Part shown: positions 36,596 to 47,270 of the stretch, in pieces
Layout: each line of letters opens with the position of its first letter
Position numbering within the stretch: the stretch's first letter is position 1
NCBI GenBank assembly: GCA_002102555.1
Contig: MCFL01000001.1
Span: 186,001-250,000, forward strand
Direction: 5' to 3'
Length of the DNA stretch: 64,000 nucleotides
Origin: Catenaria anguillulae PL171
Lineage: Eukaryota > Blastocladiomycota > Blastocladiomycetes > Blastocladiales > Catenariaceae
Translations under genes and position numbers: made by a program
The notes under the pieces: model-generated
Databases searched by the model: none
The model's input: the letters and a program-made list of their open reading frames with translations, nothing else
What the model was told of the DNA's origin: nothing

Positions 36596-39500
36596 GCTTG
36601 ACTCAACAAAATGCGATGGATGGGCTTGTTTGAAGGCAGCAGCCTTAAGCTTCCTTTGTTTGTTGTGCATAGACCATATGTAAACGGTACACGGGAGCGA
36701 GAATGGGGGCAACACAGTGGCTGCAATATGTAGTGGAAGGTCAGCGGTCTTTGGGGACGTCGATCATGGACGGTGAGACCGCCAACTGCCTTGATGCGAG
36801 ACAGGCCATTACTGCATATCTCACGACGAACGACTCGGAGAGCTGGTCCATACACAATAGGTCGCAAACCAACTGCCAAAGCTTCTTTTGTACCAGGGAA
36901 GACACGCCAACGGTCGAACAATATCTCAAAGCGTATTCATCGTCGGGATTCAGGACTCTGGCTGCTTCGTGACAGCGGTCTGCACGAAGAGCAATAAAAG
37001 TGTTAGTCGCATCACCATCGGCCCCACATGTACATACATGAACGAAACGAGACGATGCAAGATATGGTGCGGTACTAGATCCAGTCTCAAACCCACCCAT
37101 TGCCCTCAGAAGTCGCAAACGGAACCAGGCCGAACTACGACATCGTGGCTGAGTGACGGTAAAGGTGAATATGAGCCTGGGAATCGCCGCAAGCGCGCAA
37201 CGGACATTGCGGGGGAAACTAGAACCCTGGTGACAGCATGCATCTCTTCTGCAAGACGGCACAAGGCCTATGTAAACCACATGATTCGAGCACGGTTGAA
37301 CTTTTCGCTATCGCTGATTCCGTGGAGGAAAGCAGAGTTGACCACCGGGCCGCGCCGAAAGTTAAACTTGGAGGTGAAGGCCAGGGTCTGCATTACTGCA
37401 TACAACGTGCGACTTGATTGACCATTGTCGGGGCGGAGGAAATGATTGTTCGCAGCCAACTGCGCGTTGGCAAGCGAGCGACTACAAAATTTCACGTGTT
37501 GTTCATTGAAAGACTATTGCATCATGGACCCTGCCTTTTGTTGTTGTAGAGTAAAGCGCTTAGCGCATGTGTGGCGTTGTTAAATGACGCCACAATACTT
37601 GACAACATGCCGCGAACAGCGTGTGTGAAAATTTCCCACCACTACTCCTGCTCAAGAATGCATACGGCCACAAATACGTCTTGATTCCAACTTGAAGCTG
37701 CTGTGATGGTTCTTGCAACATTTTATTGAACGCACGCGGAGCAACAAAACCAGGGTGGTCATGAGGATGTCGGACGTGTGAAAATCGAAACCAAGTTGAG
37801 AGACAAATGCTTCGGGATCTCGCCAAGAATAATTAGGTCGAGTCCATACTGGAGCCGGGATTACTGGCCGTGTACGACCTAACAAGTGCAAGCAAAGTCG
37901 ATAAGTAAATAGTTGTCAGGGCAAAACATTCCGTTGTGTATAAATGATAAAGTGGCTGGCCACTGGATGATGAGGATGATGATGGCGACCATTTGCGACC
38001 ATCAGGATCGGTGCCAAGCCAACGCACTGACTTTGAAGAAACTCAAGAAACACCACTCGCTCGAGCTTTGGCAAGTATCCTCCTGGCTCCCAGCGGACCG
38101 AAATCGACGTCACTCGGCCCCACATGCTACGAGAGGTGACTTGCATCGTCCTTCGAAAACCGAAACAAAAGACTCTTGACACCAACGCCTCCGCCTCCGC
38201 GACCCGCACGTCTCCTCCTCGCGAGCTTCAATCGCTGTATTTACATTATCGGCGTCGAGCATCCCTACTTGACGGTGTGTTTCCAGTTTCCTCACCTTGG
38301 ACTCGGGCAAAGGTTTCCCGGCCAAGCTTGGAGTGTTTGCCCACAAGTTTCTTGCGTCTTGCGCCCTCATCATTCGAATTGCACCAGTTTGACCCACTTG
38401 AGACAGGTATTGCTTGCTGACCACGCATACTAAATAACAAGGGTCATGCATGGATTTGTGTGCTAAATGTGTGCGCATAATGCAGCCTTTGTGAATGCTT
38501 CCAGCTCAATTTCCCTCAAGCAACGCAACTCGTTTCGACCTTCGACCACCCGTCCTCTCTCAAATTGAATTGGTATGTAAGCACGCCCGCCCGCTTGGCT
38601 TTGTTAAATCTACTCGACCGAACCCAACCACCCGCCCTTATTTGGCGATTCATGCTCAACTTCGACGGTCAACTCTGCCCTCCTGCAGATCAAAGCACCA
38701 AACCTCAGCGGCAGTCTCAAAAGTCCAGGCCAGCTTGCGATACTGTGGCAATCCGTTTTCTTGCTGGTACGTCTGCCGTTTTCCTTGACTCGTCGTATAC
38801 CTGCGTCGTACCACACGTGGCCCACACTCGGACTCTGGGACTCGGGCAGCCAGCGGGTTGCGTTGGGAGCATTGAGGGGCAACGCGCAACAATGGGCTGG
38901 CGTCGCCGATGCGCTGGACCGAGCCTTGCCCTTGCCTCTTGACGTCGGCGAACGAAGCGAACGCGCGCGGTAAGGCCGCAGTTGACTTGACGGCCGGTAA
39001 ATTGACGGGGCAGAAGGTGATCGAAGCAAACGCACGGAGGGACCAAGGGTGAATGGGTGCGGCTTGATTTGGACGCGGACAGGAAACATGAAACGGCCTC
39101 ATGTGGGTAAGAAAAGTGATGGAAACGTCTCAGCGTGACCTGCGTCATTTCCGTTTTCTTGCTCCATGCGAGGCGAGGCGGTCCGATCGTGACGAGAGCG
39201 GTTGACGGTTGTGTCTGGTCAGTCAAGCGGCATGGGCTGGGGCCGACGGCTGTCATTGGCCACGGCGACGTCGCCGGTGCCAAGTGGCCGGGCCGGAACA
39301 GGCCGAGACAGATGATCATGACGTCTGCTCCTGGGCCGCAAGGCCCCAGCCGGCAGCTCGCTTCTGGCAGTCGGACCGTTTGTAACCGCCAAGTTCTGCC
39401 GACACCCGGCGCATGCAATGTCGGTGCGGAGTCCAAGAAAGCGGCTGCCTCAGTCTACTTGAGGTCCCAAGGCTCTCGTTCCAAGCCGGCCCGGCCGTTG

Positions 39501-39799
39501 CTCCCAATCCCAAGTGTCCAGGGTCCTGGCTGCAGCTGCCCTCTCTGGACCAACTCGCTACCGACATGTTTGCTGTCGGAGGCACAGGTTCCCGGCCGTG
39601 TATTCATGCACCCATACACTCACTCACGTTCTCCATTATTCCCTGCAGATCACTCTCGTCGTTTCATTTCGCCGTCAGATCCATCCTCAGCTGACAGACT
39701 GACCGCGCCGGGCCGCCACCACCACCCGCAGTGTCTCCGTTCCCGATAACCGTAACCGTGCCAAGTTCCAACGCAAGTTACGCAACAGCATCCAAAACC
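36596..39799. other. 3.2-kb gap without a supported gene
   Basis: The longest gene-free span in the left part. Several open frames overlap on both strands near 36740-37280 and 38490-39440, but none shows a recognisable domain or consistent splice extension. The last about 500 bp are probably the promoter and leader of the bHLH gene. The bases near 39720-39800 remain open in its frame, but only with a GTG start. Confidence 0.45.
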
Positions 39800-42523
39800 A
39801 TGTATCAGCCCATGAATTCATCTGCGGGCAACTTTGCGCACTCGCACGCGCACTCCCTGCCAAGTCCCCTCACCTTCTCCACACGGTCGCCGCGGCTCCC
39901 ACACCCGCCGCCACCACCACCACCACCGCAGCCGCCAACATCCACCTCGAATGCAAATGCCAATGCCAATGCACCCGCATTCCACGTGCCGGTCCTTTCG
40001 CAGCGCGCCCCGCCACCACCAGCCAGCTTGCTCCACTTGGCCACACCGCCCAACTCTTCCTCGTCTGCGTCGTCCTTTGCGCACTCGCACACACAGTCGC
40101 ATTCCCATACTCAACCTGCAGCCACCATGCCAACAGCAGCTTCTGCAACATCAAGCTATGCCATGCCGGGCCCTCCACCATCCCCTGGCCTCGGCTCGGG
40201 CGACGCTTCCTGGCTCACAGGCGGTCAAGACCTCTTCTCTGGCTTTCTCGCAGACGATCCCGCCCCTGGCGAGTCGCTCCTCACAGAAACCGAGCAAAAG
40301 TACTTTGATATGTTCCTCGATTGGATGGCCACGGGCACCGAGCCAAGTCATGATGCCGTTGAGGGCATGGCCGCTGCTGCCAACGCTGCCGTGGTGTCTG
40401 CCAGTCGACACCCAACACCAGATACTTCGCTGCCTTCACCCGCAGCCACGACTCATGGAAGCATCAAGAGCGTCGCAAGTGCAGGCGGGAGTGGATCGCA
40501 GCCTTCTTTGCAGCAGGTGCAGTATGCACACGATCAGCACCAATCGCAATTTTCACCGCCGTCCATGCACTCATCGTTGTCGTCGTCATTCTCTGCTCGA
40601 CGACACGCACCGCCGCCTATCCAAGTTCCGTTTGGTAGCGGGCAGCAGCAACAGCACCACCATCTGCAGCCATCGAGTGCCTCTCGATCCGCATCGTTTT
40701 CGCACCACACTCCGCTGACGGGCCCGATTCTGTCGCCAACGTCCACCTATCTGTCAACCTCGGATCAACCCTTGGAGTCTCCCTACATGCCCACCTCGCC
40801 CGCGTCATCCTATCCCACACCGCTTACGCATGTGCATTCCCAACAACCGCCCACATACCCTCCTTTGCAACCCCAACCCCAAAATGGAGCCAACTCTTCC
40901 CAGCCCATTCAACAACTCTACGCCCTCACACCCGCAGGCATGGTTCCTGTCCACGTGCCGACGGCCGCGCTGACGGCCGCTCTCGAGGCACAGGGTATGC
41001 ACACCCCTCCCAGCACTGGCGAGCAACACCAACAGCCCGGTGCGGCTGCGCACCATGTCATGTATCATCCCCACCACACTCACCAGCAAGGCCAGGCAAC
41101 ACTGGTTCTGGCATCGCCACCGCCAGCGGGCACGTCCGGCCCGGGCCTTGTACAACCCGGCGCAACCTTGCTTCAGCCCGCCGTGGCTCACGCGCACGCG
41201 CATCAGCAATCGCAGCAGCCAAACGGCCAACCCATGCTTGTGCAACTCATCCCGCTCGCATCGCCCTCGCCGTCGCACTCTGGTGGTGTGCTTGGACTCC
41301 CTTCTCCAACCTATCAAATGTACACACTCCCCTCGCAACATGCGCACCAGCCACACAACGTGCCCGTTATGGGCACCGCCGCGTCGGCTTCTGGTTCGGG
41401 TGCAGACGCATACGCAACGCCCGCACCTTCAACGCCTTTTGGGCATGCCCCGCACCTTGCGGCTGGCGGCAGCCACACGGGCCGCCCACGCACGCTCAGC
41501 ACCGTTTCGGCCATGGCCCTGGACATGGGCCATTTGGGGCTCACAACGCCCACGGCGCCCACACATGGCCAGCCGGCACATGCGTTCTTGGAGTCGTCCT
41601 TCTTTTTGCACAATCACGGACACGCCCAGCAGCACCAAAGTGCAGCCACAACCGTGCATGCACCGTCAACAACACTCTCGGTTGCGCCGGTTCTGTCACA
41701 TTCTGTGGTGGCCGATGTACACATGGACCAGACTCGCGACCACGACACGGACCAGGTCCACGACTTTGCGATTCCGGCACACGCGCCAACGCTCGAGTCG
41801 CCCACCTTGTCCTCCACAGGTGCACCTGTGCCTGCCCCCGTCACTGCTACCGCCAAGCCCGCGAACAGAAAGCGCTCGGTCGCGGCGCCGGCCGCAAGCA
41901 AGCCGTCCACGACGGCCGCTGCAGTGCCTGCATCAAGAAAGCGCGCGCGGCCGTCGCCCGACACAGGTTCCGCTGGGGCCGACACCAACAAGGACGCAGA
42001 GCTCAAGTCGACGGCTGCAGGATCGGGCAAGGTTGCCAAACGCAAGCCCTCAAAGGCCGCCAAGGCATGCAAACCATCGGCCTCGGCAGATACGCTCACT
42101 GCGGCCGCGGCAGCCGCGGCAGCCGCTGATGGTGTGCCAGGCAACTCGCACTCGGAAAAGCGCCGGCGTACCTTGATCCGGCTCGGGTTCCAGCAGCTCG
42201 TGGACCTGGTGCCTGAGCTGCGCGAGACGGCGCGTGTCATGGCGAAACCCGAGGCATCGGCTGCGGCCACAGCCGCGGGTGGCGACAAGGTGGTTGGCGG
42301 GCACACCGTGTCGAAAGCCACCATTCTCACAAAGTCGTTCGAGTACATGCGGACCGTGCAGCGTAAGATTGCAAAGTACGAGGCGCTCGTGTTGCAGTTG
42401 GAGGCGTATGCTGCGCGAATGGACGTGCCCATCCCACCCGGACCGGCCCATGAGGATGGTATGGATCAGGATCCTCAGCAGCCGGTGGTGGCACACTTGA
42501 TTCCGGCGCTCGGGTCGTCTTGA
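39800..42523 (+). CDS. bHLH transcription factor with long disordered N-terminus
   Basis: Single exon, 907 aa. The ATG at 39800 was chosen because the frame upstream begins with GTG at 39731. Residues 1-750 are low complexity (His/Ser/Pro/Gln runs, PPPPPPPPQPP, Ala-rich blocks), as in many activation regions. A basic helix-loop-helix lies near 782-870: HSEKRRR supplies the E-box-contacting H-E-R set, helix 1 is TLIRLGFQQLVDLVPEL, an unusually long Ala/Gly-rich loop follows, and helix 2 is TVSKATILTKSFEYMRTVQ, running into a short zipper-like KYEALVLQLEAY. The SKATIL/GF wording resembles Mlx/Mondo and fungal Ino4-like factors. Lys-rich stretches before the domain may be nuclear signals. Confidence 0.85.
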   Translation: MYQPMNSSAGNFAHSHAHSLPSPLTFSTRSPRLPHPPPPPPPPQPPTSTSNANANANAPAFHVPVLSQRAPPPPASLLHLATPPNSSSSASSFAHSHTQSHSHTQPAATMPTAASATSSYAMPGPPPSPGLGSGDASWLTGGQDLFSGFLADDPAPGESLLTETEQKYFDMFLDWMATGTEPSHDAVEGMAAAANAAVVSASRHPTPDTSLPSPAATTHGSIKSVASAGGSGSQPSLQQVQYAHDQHQSQFSPPSMHSSLSSSFSARRHAPPPIQVPFGSGQQQQHHHLQPSSASRSASFSHHTPLTGPILSPTSTYLSTSDQPLESPYMPTSPASSYPTPLTHVHSQQPPTYPPLQPQPQNGANSSQPIQQLYALTPAGMVPVHVPTAALTAALEAQGMHTPPSTGEQHQQPGAAAHHVMYHPHHTHQQGQATLVLASPPPAGTSGPGLVQPGATLLQPAVAHAHAHQQSQQPNGQPMLVQLIPLASPSPSHSGGVLGLPSPTYQMYTLPSQHAHQPHNVPVMGTAASASGSGADAYATPAPSTPFGHAPHLAAGGSHTGRPRTLSTVSAMALDMGHLGLTTPTAPTHGQPAHAFLESSFFLHNHGHAQQHQSAATTVHAPSTTLSVAPVLSHSVVADVHMDQTRDHDTDQVHDFAIPAHAPTLESPTLSSTGAPVPAPVTATAKPANRKRSVAAPAASKPSTTAAAVPASRKRARPSPDTGSAGADTNKDAELKSTAAGSGKVAKRKPSKAAKACKPSASADTLTAAAAAAAAADGVPGNSHSEKRRRTLIRLGFQQLVDLVPELRETARVMAKPEASAAATAAGGDKVVGGHTVSKATILTKSFEYMRTVQRKIAKYEALVLQLEAYAARMDVPIPPGPAHEDGMDQDPQQPVVAHLIPALGSS

Positions 42524-43258
42524 TTTTCCTTTTCTCTTTGGATTTCATTTGCGCGTTTTGCGTACTGTTTTCTTTTTTTGTTATTGTTTTATTTGCTGTG
42601 ATCCCCCCTTCCCACATTTTTTGCGCTGTCTGTTGGTTGCACTCACTGTCTTGCGTAGTTTATCATTTTCCTTGTCATTCAGTACCCCTACACGCAACGA
42701 TCCCTTTATTCTTTACTCTTGCTCGCTCAAGGTCCTACCTTTCTTGTATCATTCTTTTCCCTCCTTTCTCCCTGCCTACCACCACCACCATCACGAACGG
42801 ATGTTGGTGGCCGCCCCGCCCGGCATTTTTTTTCTTTTGGCAACAGCGCGTAATCAATACATTGGAGTTTGCGGTTCCATGGTGCAAAACGGTTTCTGTG
42901 TTAATGTCATCCGGAAGCATTTACCCAAGCCCTTGCTTGGCTCTCCCAATAGTTAGCGCACTCTGTGGGCAGTGAGATGACCACACGGCATGCGCCGACC
43001 AAGTGCTGCCGTTTTCAGACCCGCCTCGGGGCGTTGGCGGCGCGTTGGCATCACCATCCACGGCATTTGGCGTTGGTCGACCAACTTGTCACCCTCACTT
43101 CTCGTTAACGTTGTCGCCGCAGAACAAAACGTCTCTGCACGACGAATTCGTTTGGACAAACTTTCTCTTTGCAACGAAGAGAATCACATCATAACTTACT
43201 CAATGCACACGCTTCCGCTGCCACGCCAACCCCCATCCACCACAACACAATCACAATC
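42524..43258. other. Intergenic stretch, 735 bp
   Basis: A strongly pyrimidine-rich 3' region follows the bHLH stop codon (42525-42840), then the promoter and leader of the kinase gene. No gene seen. Confidence 0.55.
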
Positions 43259-44702
43259 ATGACCCGCCTGCCTGACGCCGTCTGGGACAAGATCCGGCAC
43301 TTTGCGCGCTTCCCACAAACGCCCGTGTCGCTGCGACAAATGACCGAGTTTGGGACACGGCCCACGCACGCCGTGATGCTCAAGGGGACCACCTTCTTGC
43401 GTGAGGAGCTGCCCATTCGCCTGGCACACCGCGTGGTCGAGCTCGAGTCGCTGCCCCACAATCTGTCAAAGATGGAGTCGGTGCGCAAGGTCCGCGACTG
43501 GTATGCCACCTCGTTCCAGGAACTGGTCGAGTTTCCGCGCATCGACAATTTGCCGCCAGAGTTCAAGTCGCGCGAGCGCATGACCGACCCGAGCAATGTC
43601 AATGGCGCCGCGCCGTCTTGCCATCGGCACGTAAATACTTGATTTATCCATCCATTCTGGCTTGGGGACCTCGCTAGCTAACGGGACAGACTGATGGATC
43701 TCGAAAACACAGATACTACACGTACATGGACCCATCGACTCAAGTCAACGACGACATTGTTGCCTACAACCGGTCGTTTGTCGACCTCATCTCCAACATC
43801 AAGCGCCGCCACGATCCCGTCGTCTCAACCATTGCCCAAGGCATCAAGGAGCTCAAGGCCACGCGCGGCCTCGACAACATTGATGCTCCCGTGCAATCCT
43901 TCCTGGACCGATTCTACATGTCGCGCATTGGCATTCGCATGCTCATCGGCCAACACATTGCCCTTTCCAACATGACCACCTTGCCCTCGGGCTCTTCCTT
44001 GTCCATGCCAAAAGCCAGTGGTGCAAACACGGGCAACGACTATGTCGGCATCATTTGCCTGAAAACCAACATTGCCCAGGTCGCGCAAGAAGCCATCGAC
44101 AATGCCCGATTCATCTGCGAAGACCACTATGCGCTGTTTTCCGCCCCGCAAGTTCAGCTCTACTGCCCCGAAGACTTGCACTTTATGTACGTGCCAAGCC
44201 ACTTGCATCACATGCTGTTTGAGCTGCTGAAAAACTCGCTGCGTGCCGTTGTCGAGCGGTACGGGCCCGATGCGGATTCGTTTCCGCCAATCAACATTGT
44301 GGTTGCCGAGGGCCAAGAGGATATCACCATCAAGGTGAGCGATCAGGGCGGCGGGTTGCCGAGGTCGGGCATGCCCTTGATTTGGACATACTTGTACACA
44401 ACGGCAAATTCCGCATTGACGGGATCGGCAGAGGCCTTGGGGCAGCAGCAGCATGTCAATGATTTCAAGGCGCCCTTGGCCGGGTATGGGTATGGGTTGC
44501 CCTTGTCGAGGTTGTATGCGAGGTATTTTGGTGGCGATTTGAGGTTGATTTCCATGGAAGGGTAGGGTTTTTTTTTTCTTCTTGCTTTGACTCTTGGTCA
44601 ATCATGACGGGGCTAACGCTTGTGTGTGCGCACCACAGATATGGCACCGACGCTTACCTGCACTTGTCACGGCTTTCCGATTCGGAGGAACCATTGCCGT
44701 AA
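43259..44702 (+). CDS. Mitochondrial PDK/BCKDK family protein kinase
   Basis: Three exons, 43259-43630, 43690-44561 and 44639-44702; introns 59 and 77 nt; 435 aa. This GHKL-fold kinase family phosphorylates pyruvate dehydrogenase E1 (or branched-chain ketoacid dehydrogenase) on serine in the matrix. N-terminal helical domain: PQTPVSLRQM and RLAHRVVELESLP. ATP-binding motifs: N-box HHMLFELLKNSLRAVVE, G1 DQGGGLP, G2 GYGYGLPLSRLYARYFGG, and SMEGYGTDAYLHL split by intron 2. The intron 1 acceptor at 43689 is chosen for phase and for a CTAAC branch-like site just upstream. PDK and BCKDK cannot be separated with certainty here. Confidence 0.93.
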
Positions 44703-44953
44703 AGGGCAGGTTTGGGCTTTCTGTGGCGGATTGTGTCGTTTGGCTTGGTGTACATAATAGCGCCCAACGGATGAGTGCAATTGCTGCCCACTATTGCTCC
44801 TGCATATCTCACCTCGTACTTGTCGATTCTTCAAAAAACCAATACATACACGTTGTGTGTACCACATGGATCATTGGCAGTCACGTAAATGGATAAATAC
44901 TCAGCTGAAGAAAAACATTGGCACTGGGGTCAGATCTTGATGACCTGACACAA

Positions 44954-47212
44954 TCAAATGACCCGCTCATGCCTCGTCCCCTCTCGACACCACATGCTCA
45001 CCTCCGCCTTGCGATACCCCTTGACCATGCCCCCACAACTGCCATCCATATCGACGCGACCCGACTCGCGCGGACTGCACATGGGACACATGATGAGCGC
45101 GCTCGACCCCGCGGCGCCTGCCAACCCCATCTGCATCATAGCCTCGTGCATCCCGGGGACCATCATGCTCATGCCGCCCAACATGCCTGCCAATGCATCC
45201 ATCTGGCCCGCGCCAAACATGTCCACGACCAGATCACATTTCGGACACGTGTCGCGCTTGACGCGCGACCCGTCCCGATATTGTGTTGTGCTGGCCCCGG
45301 CCCCAGCCCCGGACCCGCGCGGCAACCTCCCGCTCAAGTCCGCCTCGACTGCCGTGTGCGCAAACGCCACCTTGGCGATTCCGGTCCACGCGTCCGGATA
45401 CGCATCCAACAGATCCGTCAAGTGCGGCACCGACACAAGCTGCCCGCGCATCCCCGGCTCGCCATTGCGGTCAAATTGGTCCACATTCAAGTTATCAATG
45501 ATGAGGTTGCGCAACCTTGCGCCAGGCCACCCGAACGCCTTGGGCGGACTCAAGACTTGGCGCACAATTTGCTGCAGATCGGCCTCGGCCAGTTCCGTGT
45601 ACGCGATACGTGCACGGACAAGCCTAGGGTACCGCAGGAGGGTTGGCAAAACGTTCGGCGCGTAAAACGACACGTGCTTGGTGTCGGTCGATATCAAGAG
45701 CAAGTGCGCGAGGTTTGGCGCGTTTGGCAGCGAAGAGGGAATGCGGTATGGCGGATGGGCAGAGCGGAATCCGAGAGGCGCAAACGAGTGAGTGCAGGTT
45801 TCGAGCCGGATCAGGTTGGGCAGTGTCAAGTGCTCGAGCGTCAGTGGGGTGCGTTTGGTCACTTTAGGGTCGCACAAAAAGGCTGACAGTGGTAAGAAGG
45901 ATGGAGCGTTTGGATTGGCGAGATGAGGAGGCATCACAGCAAGCTTGACGAGTTTCAGGTAAATGTTTTCGATGCCATGAAGCAAGCCTGGGTGAATGGC
46001 CACCGTGGGACACTCGTAATGTGCCAGCTGGTGCGGGCCGCGTCCTTCGACTTCAAGGCTCAGGCTGCGGAGATGATTGCGAGTCGGGCGTGTTGAATCA
46101 AGCTTGGTGCGCGCAGTGGTATTGGCCGCGGGCAACGAGTACGAGGCCGTGGATAGAGGCGGATCCGTCCGGTGCAGGGTGATCGCAGTCAAGTAAACAG
46201 ACTGCAAGAGCGTGCCTCGATAAGCTGGACGGCGCAGAAAGCAATCAAGGTTGGCCAGGAGAAAGTCCAAGGGCACGCGCAGGTTGCGCAGCTCGAGGCT
46301 CACGAGGTTGGGCATGGCATTTGCCAGTTGTGCGAGCACATTGGATGCGTTGTCCATCGTGAGAAACATGGAGTTGCTCGCAACAAACTCGGTCAAGCCC
46401 ACCCAAGGTCCGTACGCGCCAAACTGGAGCAGTTGGTTGACGGCACGCTGGACTTGGCTGGAAAACATGTATGTGTTTTCCGGGTTGGTGCCCACCCAGA
46501 CCAACTGTGAACAATTGCTTTGAGCGCGAATGTGCCGGCGCTCGAGCATATCGTGACTTTGGCCCACATCGGTGGTGATGAACGAGACGGCGGCAGCCGT
46601 GACCTGGTTCGGCTGCGATAGGTCAAAGATCCGGTCGGCACCATTGACACGAATACCGAGGCGGGTCCGCGCACGCTCGGGAGTACCCAGTGCGGCGGCC
46701 TTGCCCATTTCTGTCGTGATTTCGGCCCGACGAATGGTCCACTTGTGTTGTTCGTCCAAGGACAAGGACGTGAGGTCGGAAAATGGGACAATGGCAATGT
46801 GGCCCTGTTCAAAGATGTTTTCCACATCACTTGTAATGTCGACTTGCTTGCGACCCCAGTCCATGGCTGCCACATAGTAGACGCCGCGCGCAAATCCATT
46901 CCAAGAGGCCCCGTTGGTGTAGTCGTTGACGACCACAGCGGAAAACGGCGCCTTGGATGACGACAAGAGCTTGCCGCGGCGACCGCGAAGAATGCGCGCA
47001 AGGTCCAGGACGCCAAAAGTGAGGCATGGCAACGCCACATCAAGGTCTGGCACGCGCGTTGGCAACGCTGGACGTACAGTATCGATGGAAGGCTCGTTGA
47101 GTGTTGAGTGTGATTGAATCAATGCGTTGCGACTGGCACGTTTAGTGTGTGCCGTCTGCACATAGTAAGGGACAATGACAATGGAAAGATGACTTGGACC
47201 AACTAAGTGCAA
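44954..47212 (-). CDS. Leu-rich F-box/LRR-like protein with Cys/Met-rich C-terminus; start unresolved
   Basis: An open frame of 752 codons on the minus strand. It begins at a TTG (47212); the first in-frame ATG is far inside at 46864, yet the sequence before it (LPTRVPDLDVALPCLTFGVL) looks like real protein, so a short 5' exon with the true ATG is probably missing. The body has many irregular leucine-rich segments (LVSLELRNLRVPLDFLL, LEHLTLPNLIRLET, LAHLLLIS), as in F-box/LRR proteins. Near the C-terminus a CPKC and a CPMC pair flank a loop of about 50 residues with many methionines, a possible zinc ribbon with an unusual Met-rich insert. Function unknown. Confidence 0.7.
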   Translation of the reverse strand: MHLVGPSHLSIVIVPYYVQTAHTKRASRNALIQSHSTLNEPSIDTVRPALPTRVPDLDVALPCLTFGVLDLARILRGRRGKLLSSSKAPFSAVVVNDYTNGASWNGFARGVYYVAAMDWGRKQVDITSDVENIFEQGHIAIVPFSDLTSLSLDEQHKWTIRRAEITTEMGKAAALGTPERARTRLGIRVNGADRIFDLSQPNQVTAAAVSFITTDVGQSHDMLERRHIRAQSNCSQLVWVGTNPENTYMFSSQVQRAVNQLLQFGAYGPWVGLTEFVASNSMFLTMDNASNVLAQLANAMPNLVSLELRNLRVPLDFLLANLDCFLRRPAYRGTLLQSVYLTAITLHRTDPPLSTASYSLPAANTTARTKLDSTRPTRNHLRSLSLEVEGRGPHQLAHYECPTVAIHPGLLHGIENIYLKLVKLAVMPPHLANPNAPSFLPLSAFLCDPKVTKRTPLTLEHLTLPNLIRLETCTHSFAPLGFRSAHPPYRIPSSLPNAPNLAHLLLISTDTKHVSFYAPNVLPTLLRYPRLVRARIAYTELAEADLQQIVRQVLSPPKAFGWPGARLRNLIIDNLNVDQFDRNGEPGMRGQLVSVPHLTDLLDAYPDAWTGIAKVAFAHTAVEADLSGRLPRGSGAGAGASTTQYRDGSRVKRDTCPKCDLVVDMFGAGQMDALAGMLGGMSMMVPGMHEAMMQMGLAGAAGSSALIMCPMCSPRESGRVDMDGSCGGMVKGYRKAEVSMWCREGTRHERVI

Positions 47213-47270
47213 TCCCGTCCCTCGCCATCGCCATCGCTATCCTCCAATTCCAACACAATTGTTGACAAGA

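Noticed and set aside
36741-37280. 180-codon minus-strand open frame
   Set aside because: No recognisable motif, no ATG-supported start with coding-like composition, no splice-consistent neighbours.
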